Program-made: the position numbers and the translations under genes
The notes under the pieces: model-generated
The model's database searches: none
What the model was told of the DNA's origin: nothing
What the model saw: only the letters and a program-made list of their open reading frames with translations
Shown here: one piece after another, positions 12,236 to 21,076 of the stretch
Numbering within the stretch: position 1 is the first letter of the stretch
How the letters are laid out: the number at the start of each line of letters is the position of its first letter
Source of the DNA: Pseudoalteromonas shioyasakiensis
GTDB lineage: Bacteria; Pseudomonadota; Gammaproteobacteria; Enterobacterales; Alteromonadaceae
Length of the DNA: 64,000 bases
Assembly (NCBI RefSeq): GCF_024518675.1
Contig: NZ_JANIGL010000002.1
Coordinates: forward strand, 732,690 to 796,689
Direction: 5' to 3'

Positions 12236-12778
12236 TTATACAAGGTTAGACTGCTTGTTTGATCTTGTATAATGTTCATAGCCTCGCAATAACCCTAAAA
12301 AATCTTTATTAGTAAGCAAAGCTAAAACCATCATCACATCCATTAAATTGACAGTCACAGAGTAAAAGCTCCAGAACCACCACTGTTCATAATGATGTAA
12401 GTAATTGAGGTCGATATGCATGCCCAGAAATAACAGCATATTTACTGTTAAACCAATCATAACGTAGAGCTTCGCCGGTACCTCAGATACACTCGCTCGG
12501 TTAGAAATAAGTAAAATTGTCAATAAACAAATTAAATCAAAGAAAAACCAAAGCAAATAGGTAACCTGACTATGAACGAGATCAAGCCCAAGGCTTAATA
12601 TCATTAGAGGATCAGAACAAAAGTAGGAAAAAAAGATTGTTAGCGAAATCCACATTAAGGTTTTATCACCATTTGGTGTCGCCGATTTTTTTACTAGGTT
12701 ATAAAGAAATGCCATTAGAAAGCTCCACATAACCAGTGAAGCTAAATACATTGCAGAAAACTCTTGGAAGAATTGCAT
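12236..12778 (-). CDS. Unknown multi-pass membrane protein, paralog of the adjacent upstream gene
   Basis: I do not recognise this 180-residue protein. It has about five hydrophobic segments and little soluble sequence. It is clearly homologous to the gene at 12796-13326: both share WxFLMAxLYNL near residue 18, GLTxNxLxFxGxHxDxxYL, and the block ExWWFWSFYSVxxNxxDxxMV followed by KDxL. The start at 12778 is chosen because it puts the shared tryptophan at residue 18 in both proteins. It lies 17 bases downstream of its paralog and is probably in one transcript with it and the 71-residue gene. Conserved histidine, aspartate and tryptophans in the last two segments hint at a ligand or metal site, but no function is claimed. 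Confidence 0.75.
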   Translation of the reverse strand: MQFFQEFSAMYLASLVMWSFLMAFLYNLVKKSATPNGDKTLMWISLTIFFSYFCSDPLMILSLGLDLVHSQVTYLLWFFFDLICLLTILLISNRASVSEVPAKLYVMIGLTVNMLLFLGMHIDLNYLHHYEQWWFWSFYSVTVNLMDVMMVLALLTNKDFLGLLRGYEHYTRSNKQSNLV

Positions 12779-12795
12779 TCAGATCAGAAACTGCT

Positions 12796-13326
12796 TTAAC
12801 AGTTTTTCAAGCTACTGATTTGTTTTTTCTCATTCCTTTTAGAAAACAACTTACCAATTCGCAACCAATCTTTTCCAAAAATAAGAGTCACGACCATGAA
12901 GAAGTCAACGGCATTTATTCCAACTGAATAAAAACTCCAAAACCACCAATATTCAGCGTTACTAAGATAAACAATATCAACATGTATCCCAAAAAATATA
13001 AGAGTATTTATTGTTAAACCTACTAATATATATTTTAAGGTAGCGGTAAATTGTAACTTTAGAAGTTTATGTGATGCAAGAAGAGTAATTATTGTAATAA
13101 CGTCATATTTAACCCAAATGAGGTAAACATACATGCCCGCATTTAGATCAACAAACTCATAGCTCAAGCCATAAGAGAGCAGCATTATTATAGATATAAC
13201 GAGAGGTGAACTACTTCTGTCTTCTACTGTAAACTTGAGCAACAAATTGTACAAGCAAGCCATTAGAAAACCCCATATGATAATCGTATCAAAGTGGATT
13301 CCTAAAGACGTTAAATCAAAATACAT
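12796..13326 (-). CDS. Unknown multi-pass membrane protein, paralog of the adjacent downstream gene
   Basis: This 176-residue protein of unknown function has about five transmembrane segments. It shares the HxDxxYL and WWFWSFYSV signatures with its neighbour at 12236-12778, so the pair looks like a tandem duplication that has since diverged strongly. Its C-terminal tail is short and basic (RIGKLFSKRNEKKQ), which would favour the cytoplasm. The base composition looks richer in A and T than the neighbouring arg and coaD genes, which could mean faster drift or transfer. It begins 35 bases after the 71-residue gene. Confidence 0.75.
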   Translation of the reverse strand: MYFDLTSLGIHFDTIIIWGFLMACLYNLLLKFTVEDRSSSPLVISIIMLLSYGLSYEFVDLNAGMYVYLIWVKYDVITIITLLASHKLLKLQFTATLKYILVGLTINTLIFFGIHVDIVYLSNAEYWWFWSFYSVGINAVDFFMVVTLIFGKDWLRIGKLFSKRNEKKQISSLKNC

Positions 13327-13361
13327 ACACCATCTCGTTTTGCTAAGCCTTACTTAGCAGT

Positions 13362-13577
13362 TTATGCAGGTTTACGGCGATCAGGATCGGTAGATAAGCC
13401 ACCGCCACCACGCTGAATCTCTGCTTCACCACTTGCTGCTAATAAGGCCTCATTAGATATAGACACTGTATCAGATTGTAGTGTTTTATTGCTAGTGCTT
13501 TGTTCTAAAGCTGGCTTTGATTGTTGCATAGAGTTGTATGCTTGCATTTGCAGTTGGCTGTTACCTGTAACTTGCAT
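13362..13577 (-). CDS. Small protein of unknown function (71 residues)
   Basis: This is a short hydrophilic protein, rich in glutamine, serine and asparagine. It has a glycine run near the end (QRGGGGLSTDPDRRKPA) and no signal peptide or membrane segment. An AAAGGAAC ribosome site lies 7 bases before the ATG, which supports translation. The middle segment SDTVSISNEALLAASGE resembles the short DxVSISxEA motif of FlgM-like and other flagellum-related proteins, but the FlgM sigma-binding helices are not visible, so I leave it unnamed. It is the first gene of a probable operon with the two membrane paralogs. Confidence 0.65.
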   Translation of the reverse strand: MQVTGNSQLQMQAYNSMQQSKPALEQSTSNKTLQSDTVSISNEALLAASGEAEIQRGGGGLSTDPDRRKPA

Positions 13578-13806
13578 GAGAGTGTTCCTTTCATTAATTG
13601 TTGAATTTTACTTAAGCTATTTAAGTGCTTATTGCATAACGCTATGATATTTTTTTGGCGTATTACAAAGATAAACTCTTACTGAGTTATCTGTTAAATA
13701 TAAAGCAATTAATGATCCAACTTTTAACAAACACCGATCTTTTGTGAGCTATTATTTATTTCCTACAGGTAATTAAGGTTGAGGTCATACCAGTTGAAAA
13801 GACCAT

Positions 13807-13834
13807 AAAAAAACGCACAGGGGTAACCGTACGT
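13807..13834 (-). terminator. Rho-independent terminator of the argCBFGH operon
   Basis: Read on the minus strand, ACGTACGG and CCTGTGCGT-type arms form an 8-pair stem with two G-U pairs and a 6-base loop, followed at once by seven T. It sits about 20 bases after the argH stop codon. Confidence 0.7.
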
Positions 13835-13852
13835 CTTTTACATCCAGGGATT

Positions 13853-15718
13853 TTAAGCTACGTTTTTACACGGGATCTCCGTATTCCGACTTGGCTTCAA
13901 AATAAATTCCATTGCGACTTCGTCACAATTGTCTTTGCGTAAACAAAGTTCACAGTCTTTCATTACCTTTTCCGGTAAGCTTTCTTTAGTACAGAATGTA
14001 AAACCTTGTTTTTCAAAAAAATCTGGTACACGCGTCAATACAATGATGCGATTGAGCGCCAATTTTTTGGCTTTTGCGAGCAAGTGCTCAACTAACTGTC
14101 GACCTTGCCCTGTAACGCCCGTTTCAGGGTCGATACCCAAAGAGCGTATTTCAGCTAGGCCGGTGTCATAAATATACAAAGAGGCGCAGCCTGCAACAGT
14201 AGAGTTGACTTCTGTTACTGCGAACTCATTAATTGAGTGCACCATATCACTTTTTGCACGCGGTAAGTTTTCACCTACGGTTGCCCAGTGCTGAATAAGC
14301 TTAGCAATAGACTCAACATCATCTAAATTTGCATCACGTACTGTTATTTGCTGTTTTTTTTTCGCATCTTTAACAGCGTTAGTCACTTGCTCTAAAGATG
14401 TACCGCCGAGTGCTTGACGCGCTTTGAGACATGCGTCTATTTCTAATACAGGATATACATCTTGTTCAAAAATACTATGCACAGACTTAAATTGTTCTAA
14501 ACTTAAATCTTCTAAGTTATTACCTTGTGCAATAGCCATTTGTACTAGCACACCCACAATGTGGTGACCTTCTCTAAATGGGATACCTTTGGCAACTAAG
14601 TAATCGGCTAATTCAGTCGCATTTGAGTGTCCGCCTTTAGCTGCTGCTAATGTGCGCTCAGCATTGACCTTCACACCTTTAATACATGCTTGTGCCATAT
14701 GAATGCAGGCAAGCCAAGTAGGCATTGCATCAAACAAGCCTTCTTTGTCTTCTTGCATATCTTTATTATAAGCAAGTGGCAAGGCTTTAAGGGTCATCAT
14801 CATTGCACTGAACGAGCCAAACACACGGCCAGTTTTACCACGAATAAGCTCAAGTGCATCAGGGTTTTTCTTTTGTGGCATTAAAGATGAGCCAGATGTC
14901 ACGTTGTCAGCCAACTCAATAAACCCAGCTTCACCTGAGTTATAAAAGATCAAGTCTTCTGCCATACGCGATAAGTGAATCATTGAAATCGAAGCGCAAC
15001 TTAATAGCTCTACAACAAAATCGCGATCCGATACCGAATCTAAGCTATTTTTAGTCGCAGCGGTAAAACCTAACCCCGCGGCAAGGGCTTGCCTATCTAT
15101 TGGGTACGCAGTCCCTGCAAGTGCACCACTGCCTAATGGACAAAAATTCATTCGTGCTTTAGCGTCACTTAAACGACTCTCATCACGTTCCAGCATTTCC
15201 ACATACGCCATACACCAATGGCTAAATAACAGGGGTTGAGCACGCTGCAAATGTGTGTAACCAGGTAAAATAGTACCTAGTTCACGCTCTGCTAGAGCAA
15301 TAAACTCAGCTTTAAGTTGCCCTAATGCTTCAAGTAAGTGATCGGCAGTATCACGGCACCATAATCTAAAGTCAGTCGCTACTTGGTCGTTACGGCTACG
15401 TCCTGTATGTAGTTTTTTAGCTAAATCACCGACTTTTTCAATCAGTGCTGCTTCAACATGTGAATGAATATCTTCAGCGCCCGACGTCGCCACAGCTTGT
15501 GGGTCCGCTTTTACTTCATCGAGTAATTCATATAATGCTGCAACAAGCGATTCATACTCGCTACTCGTTAGTACATCAACTTGCTTAAGGGCACCAGCCC
15601 ACGCCACAGAGCCAATAATGTCTTGCTCTGCTAATTGATAATCGAAGGGAAGTGAATCGTTAAATTGTTTAAACGCTTCATCTGGACCCGTAGAAAAACG
15701 TCCGCCCCATAATGCCAT
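13853..15718 (-). CDS. argH: Argininosuccinate lyase fused to N-acetylglutamate synthase, ArgH(A)
   Basis: This is a bifunctional arginine enzyme of 621 residues. Residues 1 to about 455 are argininosuccinate lyase, which splits argininosuccinate into arginine and fumarate. It has [13 protein letters not shown], the signature [12 protein letters not shown] and the N-terminal [10 protein letters not shown] linker (DAKKKQQ) joins it to a GNAT domain of about 160 residues with the acetyl-CoA loop [13 protein letters not shown] and the Cys pattern DCELCxxxxxCDEVA, as in short-form ArgA. That domain would make N-acetylglutamate, the first step of the pathway. The fusion is known in Vibrio, Moritella and relatives. 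It is the last gene of argCBFGH, has a GGAG ribosome site and is followed by a terminator. Confidence 0.95.
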   Translation of the reverse strand: MALWGGRFSTGPDEAFKQFNDSLPFDYQLAEQDIIGSVAWAGALKQVDVLTSSEYESLVAALYELLDEVKADPQAVATSGAEDIHSHVEAALIEKVGDLAKKLHTGRSRNDQVATDFRLWCRDTADHLLEALGQLKAEFIALAERELGTILPGYTHLQRAQPLLFSHWCMAYVEMLERDESRLSDAKARMNFCPLGSGALAGTAYPIDRQALAAGLGFTAATKNSLDSVSDRDFVVELLSCASISMIHLSRMAEDLIFYNSGEAGFIELADNVTSGSSLMPQKKNPDALELIRGKTGRVFGSFSAMMMTLKALPLAYNKDMQEDKEGLFDAMPTWLACIHMAQACIKGVKVNAERTLAAAKGGHSNATELADYLVAKGIPFREGHHIVGVLVQMAIAQGNNLEDLSLEQFKSVHSIFEQDVYPVLEIDACLKARQALGGTSLEQVTNAVKDAKKKQQITVRDANLDDVESIAKLIQHWATVGENLPRAKSDMVHSINEFAVTEVNSTVAGCASLYIYDTGLAEIRSLGIDPETGVTGQGRQLVEHLLAKAKKLALNRIIVLTRVPDFFEKQGFTFCTKESLPEKVMKDCELCLRKDNCDEVAMEFILKPSRNTEIPCKNVA

Positions 15719-15768
15719 GAAATATCTCCAAACCCTGAAACTGCCCCGCGGTAACGGGGCGTATTAAA

Positions 15769-16971
15769 TTACTTCTTCGCTAATGCCGAAATTCTGCTTG
15801 AAAGCGAGAACAAACGAATAAACCCTTCAGCATGCGATTGGTCATACACATCATCTTCACCAAAGGTTGCGAAGTCTTCGCTATATAAACTATTTGGTGA
15901 CTTCTTCTGAACCGCAGTGACTTGCCCTTTATAAAGCTTAAGAACAACTTCACCCGTAGCCAGTGTTGATAACGCTTCGGCGCCCGCTAAGATTGAGTCT
16001 TTAAGCGGTGTGAACCAACGACCATCATAAACTAGGTGTGAAAACTCACCGCCCAGAACTTCTTTCCATTTACGGCTTGATTTATCAAGCACTAACTCAT
16101 CAATTGCTTGTAGTGCAGCCATGATCACGGTGCCACCTGGTGTTTCATAACAGCCACGTGACTTCATACCTACTAAACGATTTTCAACAATATCAACCCG
16201 CCCAACACCGTGTGGTGCAGCAATATCATTTAATTTAACTAAACAGTCGTAAGGTTTTAGTTGCTCGCCATTAACCGAAACAACTTCACCTTCAACAACA
16301 TTTAACGTCACTAACTCTGGCTCATTCGGTGCTTGCTCAGGCGAATTAGTCCAGGTCCAAACTTGATCACTTGGTTGACACCATGGATCTTCAAGCTCAC
16401 CACCTTCATGAGAAATATGCCATGCGTTTGCATCACGACTGTAAATTTTAGTTGCTGATGCTGAGCATGGGATATCACGCTCAGCTAAGTAATCTAATAG
16501 CGATTCACGGCTTGATAAGTCCCATTCACGCCAAGGCGCTATGACTTTTAAATCAGGTGCAAGGGCTGCAAAGCACGACTCAAAACGAACTTGGTCATTA
16601 CCTTTACCTGTACAACCATGAGACAATGCATCAGCACCTACTTTACGGGCAATTTCAACCTGTGCTTTAGCGATAATCGGACGTGCCATTGAAGTACCGA
16701 GTAAATAAGTGCCTTCGTAGATTGAACCGGTTTTCAGCGTCGGGTAAATGTAATCACTTACCATCTCATCTTTTAAGTCAACCACATAACACTCTGATGC
16801 GCCTGATGCGATAGCTTTTTCTTCTACGCCTTCAAGTTCCTCAGCGCCTTGACCTACATCAGCCACGAACGCGATAACTTCACAACCGTAGTTTTCTTTT
16901 AACCATGGCACGATAGCCGATGTATCTAAACCACCAGAATAAGCTAATACGACTTTTTTAATTGAACTCAC
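15769..16971 (-). CDS. argG: Argininosuccinate synthase
   Basis: ArgG joins citrulline and aspartate at the cost of ATP to AMP and pyrophosphate. The 400-residue protein is the standard short bacterial type. It has the PP-loop [17 protein letters not shown] near the N-terminus and the conserved [15 protein letters not shown] and [11 protein letters not shown]. The start is GTG at 16971 with an AAGGAA ribosome site 5 bases upstream. It lies 9 bases after argF and 50 before argH, within the arg operon. Confidence 0.97.
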   Translation of the reverse strand: MSSIKKVVLAYSGGLDTSAIVPWLKENYGCEVIAFVADVGQGAEELEGVEEKAIASGASECYVVDLKDEMVSDYIYPTLKTGSIYEGTYLLGTSMARPIIAKAQVEIARKVGADALSHGCTGKGNDQVRFESCFAALAPDLKVIAPWREWDLSSRESLLDYLAERDIPCSASATKIYSRDANAWHISHEGGELEDPWCQPSDQVWTWTNSPEQAPNEPELVTLNVVEGEVVSVNGEQLKPYDCLVKLNDIAAPHGVGRVDIVENRLVGMKSRGCYETPGGTVIMAALQAIDELVLDKSSRKWKEVLGGEFSHLVYDGRWFTPLKDSILAGAEALSTLATGEVVLKLYKGQVTAVQKKSPNSLYSEDFATFGEDDVYDQSHAEGFIRLFSLSSRISALAKK

Positions 16972-16980
16972 AGGTATTCC

Positions 16981-17901
16981 TTAAACAAAATTTGGATTTA
17001 ATAATGTAACAAGCAGTGCGTTTTGCGCATGCATACGGTTTTCTGCTTGCTGTATAATTTTTGATGCTGGGCCATCCATTACCTCTGAGGTAATTTCAAA
17101 CTCACGGTGCGCAGGCTGACAGTGCAATACAGTATCTGCTCCTGTTTGCTCCAGTAATGCGGCATTTAACTGATACGGCATATACTTTTCTTTAACTTGT
17201 TCAAGCGGAGTGTCATCGCCCATTGATACCCAGGTATCGGCATAAACAACATTCGCACCCACAGCAGCTTCAACACGGTCACTGACCATCACAGAAGCAC
17301 CATTCATAGCAGCAATTTGCTCTGCTTGCTTTAATATTTGAGAGTCAGGTGAACTTCCTTTCGGACAAACCGCAACAAAGTCAGTACCCAATGTTGCTGC
17401 AAGCAACATGAGTGAATGTGTAACATTGTTACCTTCACCTAAATACGCTAATTTTAATTGACTAACATCACCATACACTTCTTGTAAGGTTAAAAAGTCA
17501 GCCAAGGCTTGGCATGGGTGATATAAATCACACAAGCTGTTGACCACTGGTACACTGGAAAATTCAGCCAGTGTTGTTAGAGTTTTGTGCTGATAAACAC
17601 GAGCCACAATTCCATCCGCCCAGCTGGCAATATTTAAAGCAAAGTCTTTTACTGATTCACGGGCGCCCATGGCCCCATTTTGTGAATCAAGATAAACCGC
17701 GTGACCACCTAGCTTGTTAATGCCAATATCGAACGATAAACGCGTTCGTAAGCTAGGCTTTTCAAATAATGTAACAACGGATTTCCCTGCGAGCGCTTGG
17801 CTAAAATCAGCAGGGTTTGCTTTAATTTTTTGCGCTAAATTAAGTAACTTAAGTGCGCCTTTTTGGTCTAATTCAAGACCCGATAAAAAATGATTAAACA
17901 T
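16981..17901 (-). CDS. argF: Ornithine carbamoyltransferase
   Basis: ArgF makes citrulline from ornithine and carbamoyl phosphate. With the ATG at 17901 the protein has 306 residues, the usual length; the open frame runs 18 codons further upstream into argB but lacks support. The carbamoyl-phosphate motif reads FEKPSLRTRLSF, and DLYHPCQALADF and the ornithine loop DTWVSMGDD are intact. One oddity is that the catalytic HCLP motif reads HCQPAHREFEI, with Gln in place of Leu. The cysteine is kept, so activity is likely. Argument for OTC rather than the acetylornithine-specific enzyme: the SMG loop is kept and a separate argE deacetylase is present. Confidence 0.92.
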   Translation of the reverse strand: MFNHFLSGLELDQKGALKLLNLAQKIKANPADFSQALAGKSVVTLFEKPSLRTRLSFDIGINKLGGHAVYLDSQNGAMGARESVKDFALNIASWADGIVARVYQHKTLTTLAEFSSVPVVNSLCDLYHPCQALADFLTLQEVYGDVSQLKLAYLGEGNNVTHSLMLLAATLGTDFVAVCPKGSSPDSQILKQAEQIAAMNGASVMVSDRVEAAVGANVVYADTWVSMGDDTPLEQVKEKYMPYQLNAALLEQTGADTVLHCQPAHREFEITSEVMDGPASKIIQQAENRMHAQNALLVTLLNPNFV

Positions 17902-17908
17902 AGTATAC

Positions 17909-18670
17909 CTATGGTGTAATTTTTGTTCCGACGTGCTCACCGTTAAGTAAAGCAATTAAATTATCTGGCTTTTGCCAGCTCGAAATATACACACCTCGTC
18001 GTAAATGTTGGGCAGCGTGAAGACTGGTCTTAACTTTGACCTCCATCCCGCCCACAATGACTCCTTCTGTAATTAAAGTATTGATCTGATTTGTGTCAAG
18101 TTGATGTAACGGTTGCTTATTTGCATCAAGCACCGCTTCAACATCAGTCATAAAAATAATTTCAGCATCAAGCTCTTTTGCTATTGCAGCAGCCGCTTCA
18201 TCTGCATTTACGTTATACCAAAGGCCGTCTTCGCCAAATCCAATCGAACTGACAAGTGGTAAACGGCCCAATTTTAGTAACTCAGGTAAAACGCTTGGCA
18301 CACCACTTTCACATTGGCCAACTTGACCCAATGCTTTTAATTTCTGAGAAGAAATAATACCGGCTTCATATAAACTAAGGCCCACAGGCTTATGCCCTGC
18401 AACAATTGCTTGACTCATTAACTGTTTATTAGCACAACCGGCGAGTGCACCGACAATATACGGCATTTGTTCTTTCGGGCTAATACGCAACCCTTGGTGT
18501 TTAGCACTGGCAAAACCAGCTTCTTTTAACCAACTATCTACTAGTGCACCACCACCGTGCACAATCACGTATTGCGCTTGAGTTTGTGATGCAAGCGCAG
18601 CAAACAACGCTTTTGCGGCATCTTCAGTATTAAGTACCGCACCACCTAACTTAATAACCCATGTTTGCAT
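17909..18670 (-). CDS. argB: Acetylglutamate kinase
   Basis: ArgB phosphorylates N-acetylglutamate in the second step of arginine synthesis. The 253-residue protein begins WVIKLGGAVL, the amino-acid-kinase phosphate loop, with VHGGGALVDSWL after about 35 residues. It later has NVNADEAAAAIA and the ATP-site aspartate in IIFMTDVEAVLD. The short length and lack of an N-terminal extension match the E. coli type, usually insensitive to arginine feedback; this would put feedback control on the ArgA domain of ArgH. It starts 7 bases after argC and ends 7 bases before the chosen argF start. Confidence 0.96.
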   Translation of the reverse strand: MQTWVIKLGGAVLNTEDAAKALFAALASQTQAQYVIVHGGGALVDSWLKEAGFASAKHQGLRISPKEQMPYIVGALAGCANKQLMSQAIVAGHKPVGLSLYEAGIISSQKLKALGQVGQCESGVPSVLPELLKLGRLPLVSSIGFGEDGLWYNVNADEAAAAIAKELDAEIIFMTDVEAVLDANKQPLHQLDTNQINTLITEGVIVGGMEVKVKTSLHAAQHLRRGVYISSWQKPDNLIALLNGEHVGTKITP

Positions 18671-18677
18671 TACTCAA

Positions 18678-19682
18678 CTACCCTTTTAAACCAGTGCTAT
18701 GAGGTAACCCCATAACTAAATTAATACATTGCAACGCTTGACCAGCAGCACCTTTTAATAAGTTATCAATAGCAGCCATAACTATCAGTTGCTCACCTTG
18801 TTGTTGCCATGCAATATCAACATACGGCTGCTTAGCAACGCCTTTGATAGACGGAATTTTATTGCCTAGTAACCGAATCAGGGGCTCATCAGCAAGTACC
18901 TGGTAAGCTTGAGTTACTTGTTCTGGTGTTACACCTACTTTTAACTGCACATAGATAGTTTCTAAAATACCGCGGGGAAAATTGCCCAAGTGCGGTGTAA
19001 ATAATACTTTATGGCCTAAATGCTGTTCTATTTCGGGGCTGTGCCTGTGAGTAAATAAGCCATAAGGAGCTAGCGATACCTCACAAAAATGCGTGCCGAC
19101 ACTTGCTTTACGCCCAGCGCCTGTTACACCTGATACAGCATTTATAATGACGGGTTGCTCTGCTAATAGATTGGCTTGCTGTAATGGCTTTAATGCATTC
19201 AATGCTGCCGTGGGGTAACAACCCGCAACCGCAACAAGTTGCGCCGCTTTAATTGCTTCGCCATTCCATTCAGCTAAGCCATAAGCTGCTTGGGCTAATA
19301 AGTCTGTGTGCTGGTGTTCGAAGCCATAATAGGTTTGGTAATCTTCATTACTACTTAAACGGTAACCACCGGATAAATCAAATACCTTTTTGCCCATAGC
19401 TAAAAAGCGCGGCGCTAAGTCAACACTGACCTTGTGATCTGTACATAAACAAACAAAGTCAGCACTGTTGCCAATATCTTTATAAGCACTTTCACTAAGA
19501 GGTAATAAAGGAGTATCTAGAAGCCCTAAATGCTCTGGGTATAACTCACTTAACAATTTACCTTTATCTAAGCTTTGCTCAGAGATATAACAACCCGTTA
19601 AAGTTAATTCTGGGTGCTTAACTATTAAGCTGGCTAACTCAGCACCGCTATAACCACTTGCGCCAATAATTACTACTTTCAT
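18678..19682 (-). CDS. argC: N-acetyl-gamma-glutamyl-phosphate reductase
   Basis: ArgC reduces N-acetylglutamyl phosphate to the semialdehyde with NADPH. The 334-residue protein has the Rossmann N-terminus VVIIGASGYSGAELASLI and the active-site cysteine in VAVAGCYPTAALNAL. FTPHLGNFPRGILETIYV matches the family. It is the first gene of the minus-strand argCBFGH operon and is divergent from argE. The 209-base region between the two carries an ARG box. Confidence 0.97.
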   Translation of the reverse strand: MKVVIIGASGYSGAELASLIVKHPELTLTGCYISEQSLDKGKLLSELYPEHLGLLDTPLLPLSESAYKDIGNSADFVCLCTDHKVSVDLAPRFLAMGKKVFDLSGGYRLSSNEDYQTYYGFEHQHTDLLAQAAYGLAEWNGEAIKAAQLVAVAGCYPTAALNALKPLQQANLLAEQPVIINAVSGVTGAGRKASVGTHFCEVSLAPYGLFTHRHSPEIEQHLGHKVLFTPHLGNFPRGILETIYVQLKVGVTPEQVTQAYQVLADEPLIRLLGNKIPSIKGVAKQPYVDIAWQQQGEQLIVMAAIDNLLKGAAGQALQCINLVMGLPHSTGLKG

Positions 19683-19819
19683 TCGATACTCTTTTAATCA
19701 TTAATACTGTTATACATATAGGTTTTAAGTGCCAGCAGGAGCACTATATTTAGGAATGAAATTTAGTTATCGTCGTATAATGAACATAGCTCTACTTAAA
19801 TATATTTATGCTTAAAAAG

Positions 19820-19833
19820 TGAATTGATATTCA
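19820..19833. promoter_or_regulatory. ARG box (ArgR operator) between argC and argE
   Basis: The sequence TGAATTGATATTCA matches the ArgR half-site consensus TGAATwwwwATTCA at every fixed position apart from one G in the variable centre. It lies between the divergent argC and argE genes and covers the argE -35 element, so binding of the arginine-ArgR complex should block argE and probably the argC operon too. A weaker second match (TGAATAATTATTTT, 19868-19881) lies between the predicted argE start point and its ATG. Confidence 0.8.
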
Positions 19834-19852
19834 TCATAAATACTTTTATATT
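19824..19852 (+). promoter_or_regulatory. argE: Predicted argE promoter
   Basis: A -35 element TTGATA (19824-19829) is followed by a 17-base spacer and a -10 element TATATT (19847-19852). Both differ from consensus at one position. The -35 lies inside the ARG box. Confidence 0.65.
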
Positions 19853-19891
19853 GTTATGCAATTAGAATGAATAATTATTTTGGATTTTTTT

Positions 19892-21040
19892 ATGCCTTTA
19901 CCGTCTTTTTTATCTATGTACCAGCAATTAATTGCTGCGCCTTCTATCAGTGCCATGGACGAGTCGCTATCTATGAGTAATAAGGGCGTTATCGACTTGC
20001 TTGCTAATTGGTGCAAAGAGCTTGGGTTTGACTGTGAAATAACCGAACTTTCAGGACCAAAAGGTCGCTTTAACTTATTAGCAAAGCGTGGCAAAGGCGA
20101 TGGCGGTTTAATGCTTGCCGGCCACACAGATACGGTCCCTTTTGATGATAGCCGTTGGAATTATGATCCGTTTAAGTTAAGCGAACATGACAATAAACTT
20201 TTTGGTTTAGGTAGTATTGATATGAAAGGTTTTTTTGCCTTCGTTTTGCAAGCGATTAGCGAGCTGGATGATAGTGAGCAAAACCAACCTATATTAATTT
20301 TAGCGACCGCTGATGAAGAAACAACCATGGCCGGGGCACAACAAATTTGCCAACACCCAAACTTAAAGCCTGCGCGCTGTATTATTGGTGAACCTACGGA
20401 TATGACCCCGGTATTTACTCATAAAGGACATATGAGTACAGCCATTAGAGTAATAGGTCGTTCAGGCCACAGCTCTGATCCTGAGCGTGGTTTAAACGCT
20501 ATTGAGGTCATGCACAAAGTCACTTCAAGGCTCTTAGTATTAAAGCAAGAATTAAAGAATAAATATTCAGTTGAGCATTTTGTTATCCCTTACCCTACCC
20601 TTAACCTTGGACATATCCATGGTGGCGACAATGCCAATCGCATTTGTGGGTGCTGCGAAATGCATATCGATATGCGCCCGCTACCCGGTTTAAGTGTGCA
20701 AGAGCTACAAGCCATGTTGTTAGCCATAGCCGCTGATATAAACAATCAGTATCCTGATGCCGTCAGTGTTGTAGACATGCATGAACCTATCCCAGCATTT
20801 ACTGGCAGCACGGATTCTGCATTAGTAAAGTTAGCCGAAAAAATTTCAGGGGAGCAGGCGGTGGCAGTAAATTATTGTACTGAAGCACCATTTATTCAAC
20901 AGCTAGGCTGTGAAACGATCGTAATGGGACCGGGCTCAATTAATCAAGCCCACCAGCCAGATGAGTTTTTAGCAATGGAGAAAATTAAACCGTCACAAAA
21001 AATCATTAGTGAAATGATTAAAACGAGCTGTTTTAATTAA
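19892..21040 (+). CDS. argE: Acetylornithine deacetylase
   Basis: ArgE removes the acetyl group from N-acetylornithine to give ornithine in the linear arginine pathway. With the ATG at 19892 it has 382 residues; a TTG four codons upstream is also in frame but less likely. It is an M20 metallopeptidase-fold protein. The metal ligands lie in [11 protein letters not shown] and [10 protein letters not shown], the general base and next ligand in [11 protein letters not shown], and the dimerisation domain carries [16 protein letters not shown]. Its presence together with ArgA activity on ArgH agrees with the linear route and not the ArgJ acetyl cycle. Confidence 0.95.
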   Translation: MPLPSFLSMYQQLIAAPSISAMDESLSMSNKGVIDLLANWCKELGFDCEITELSGPKGRFNLLAKRGKGDGGLMLAGHTDTVPFDDSRWNYDPFKLSEHDNKLFGLGSIDMKGFFAFVLQAISELDDSEQNQPILILATADEETTMAGAQQICQHPNLKPARCIIGEPTDMTPVFTHKGHMSTAIRVIGRSGHSSDPERGLNAIEVMHKVTSRLLVLKQELKNKYSVEHFVIPYPTLNLGHIHGGDNANRICGCCEMHIDMRPLPGLSVQELQAMLLAIAADINNQYPDAVSVVDMHEPIPAFTGSTDSALVKLAEKISGEQAVAVNYCTEAPFIQQLGCETIVMGPGSINQAHQPDEFLAMEKIKPSQKIISEMIKTSCFN

Positions 21041-21076
21041 AAAACGAAAGTGGGAGCCAGCACTGCTAGCCCCACT
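21041..21076 (-). terminator. Hairpin terminator between argE and panP
   Basis: The arms AGTGGG and CCCACT (21049-21054 with 21071-21076) extend through imperfect inner pairs to a short loop. On the minus strand the stem is followed by TTTCGTTTTTT, so it should end panP transcription. It lies next to the panP stop codon. It lacks a T tract on the argE side. Confidence 0.55.

Noticed and set aside
12736..12927. Plus-strand ORF across the two membrane paralogs
   Set aside because: It is antisense to both genes and the paralog conservation is in the minus-strand frames.
13578..13720. Sigma-28 flagellar promoter before the 71-residue gene
   Set aside because: The elements AAGAGTTT and GCCAAAAA are partial and spaced 13 bases instead of 11, so the match is not good enough.
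19846..20127. Minus-strand 93-codon ORF over argE and the argC-argE gap
   Set aside because: It runs antisense to the argE N-terminus and would disrupt the ARG box region; no ribosome site was seen.
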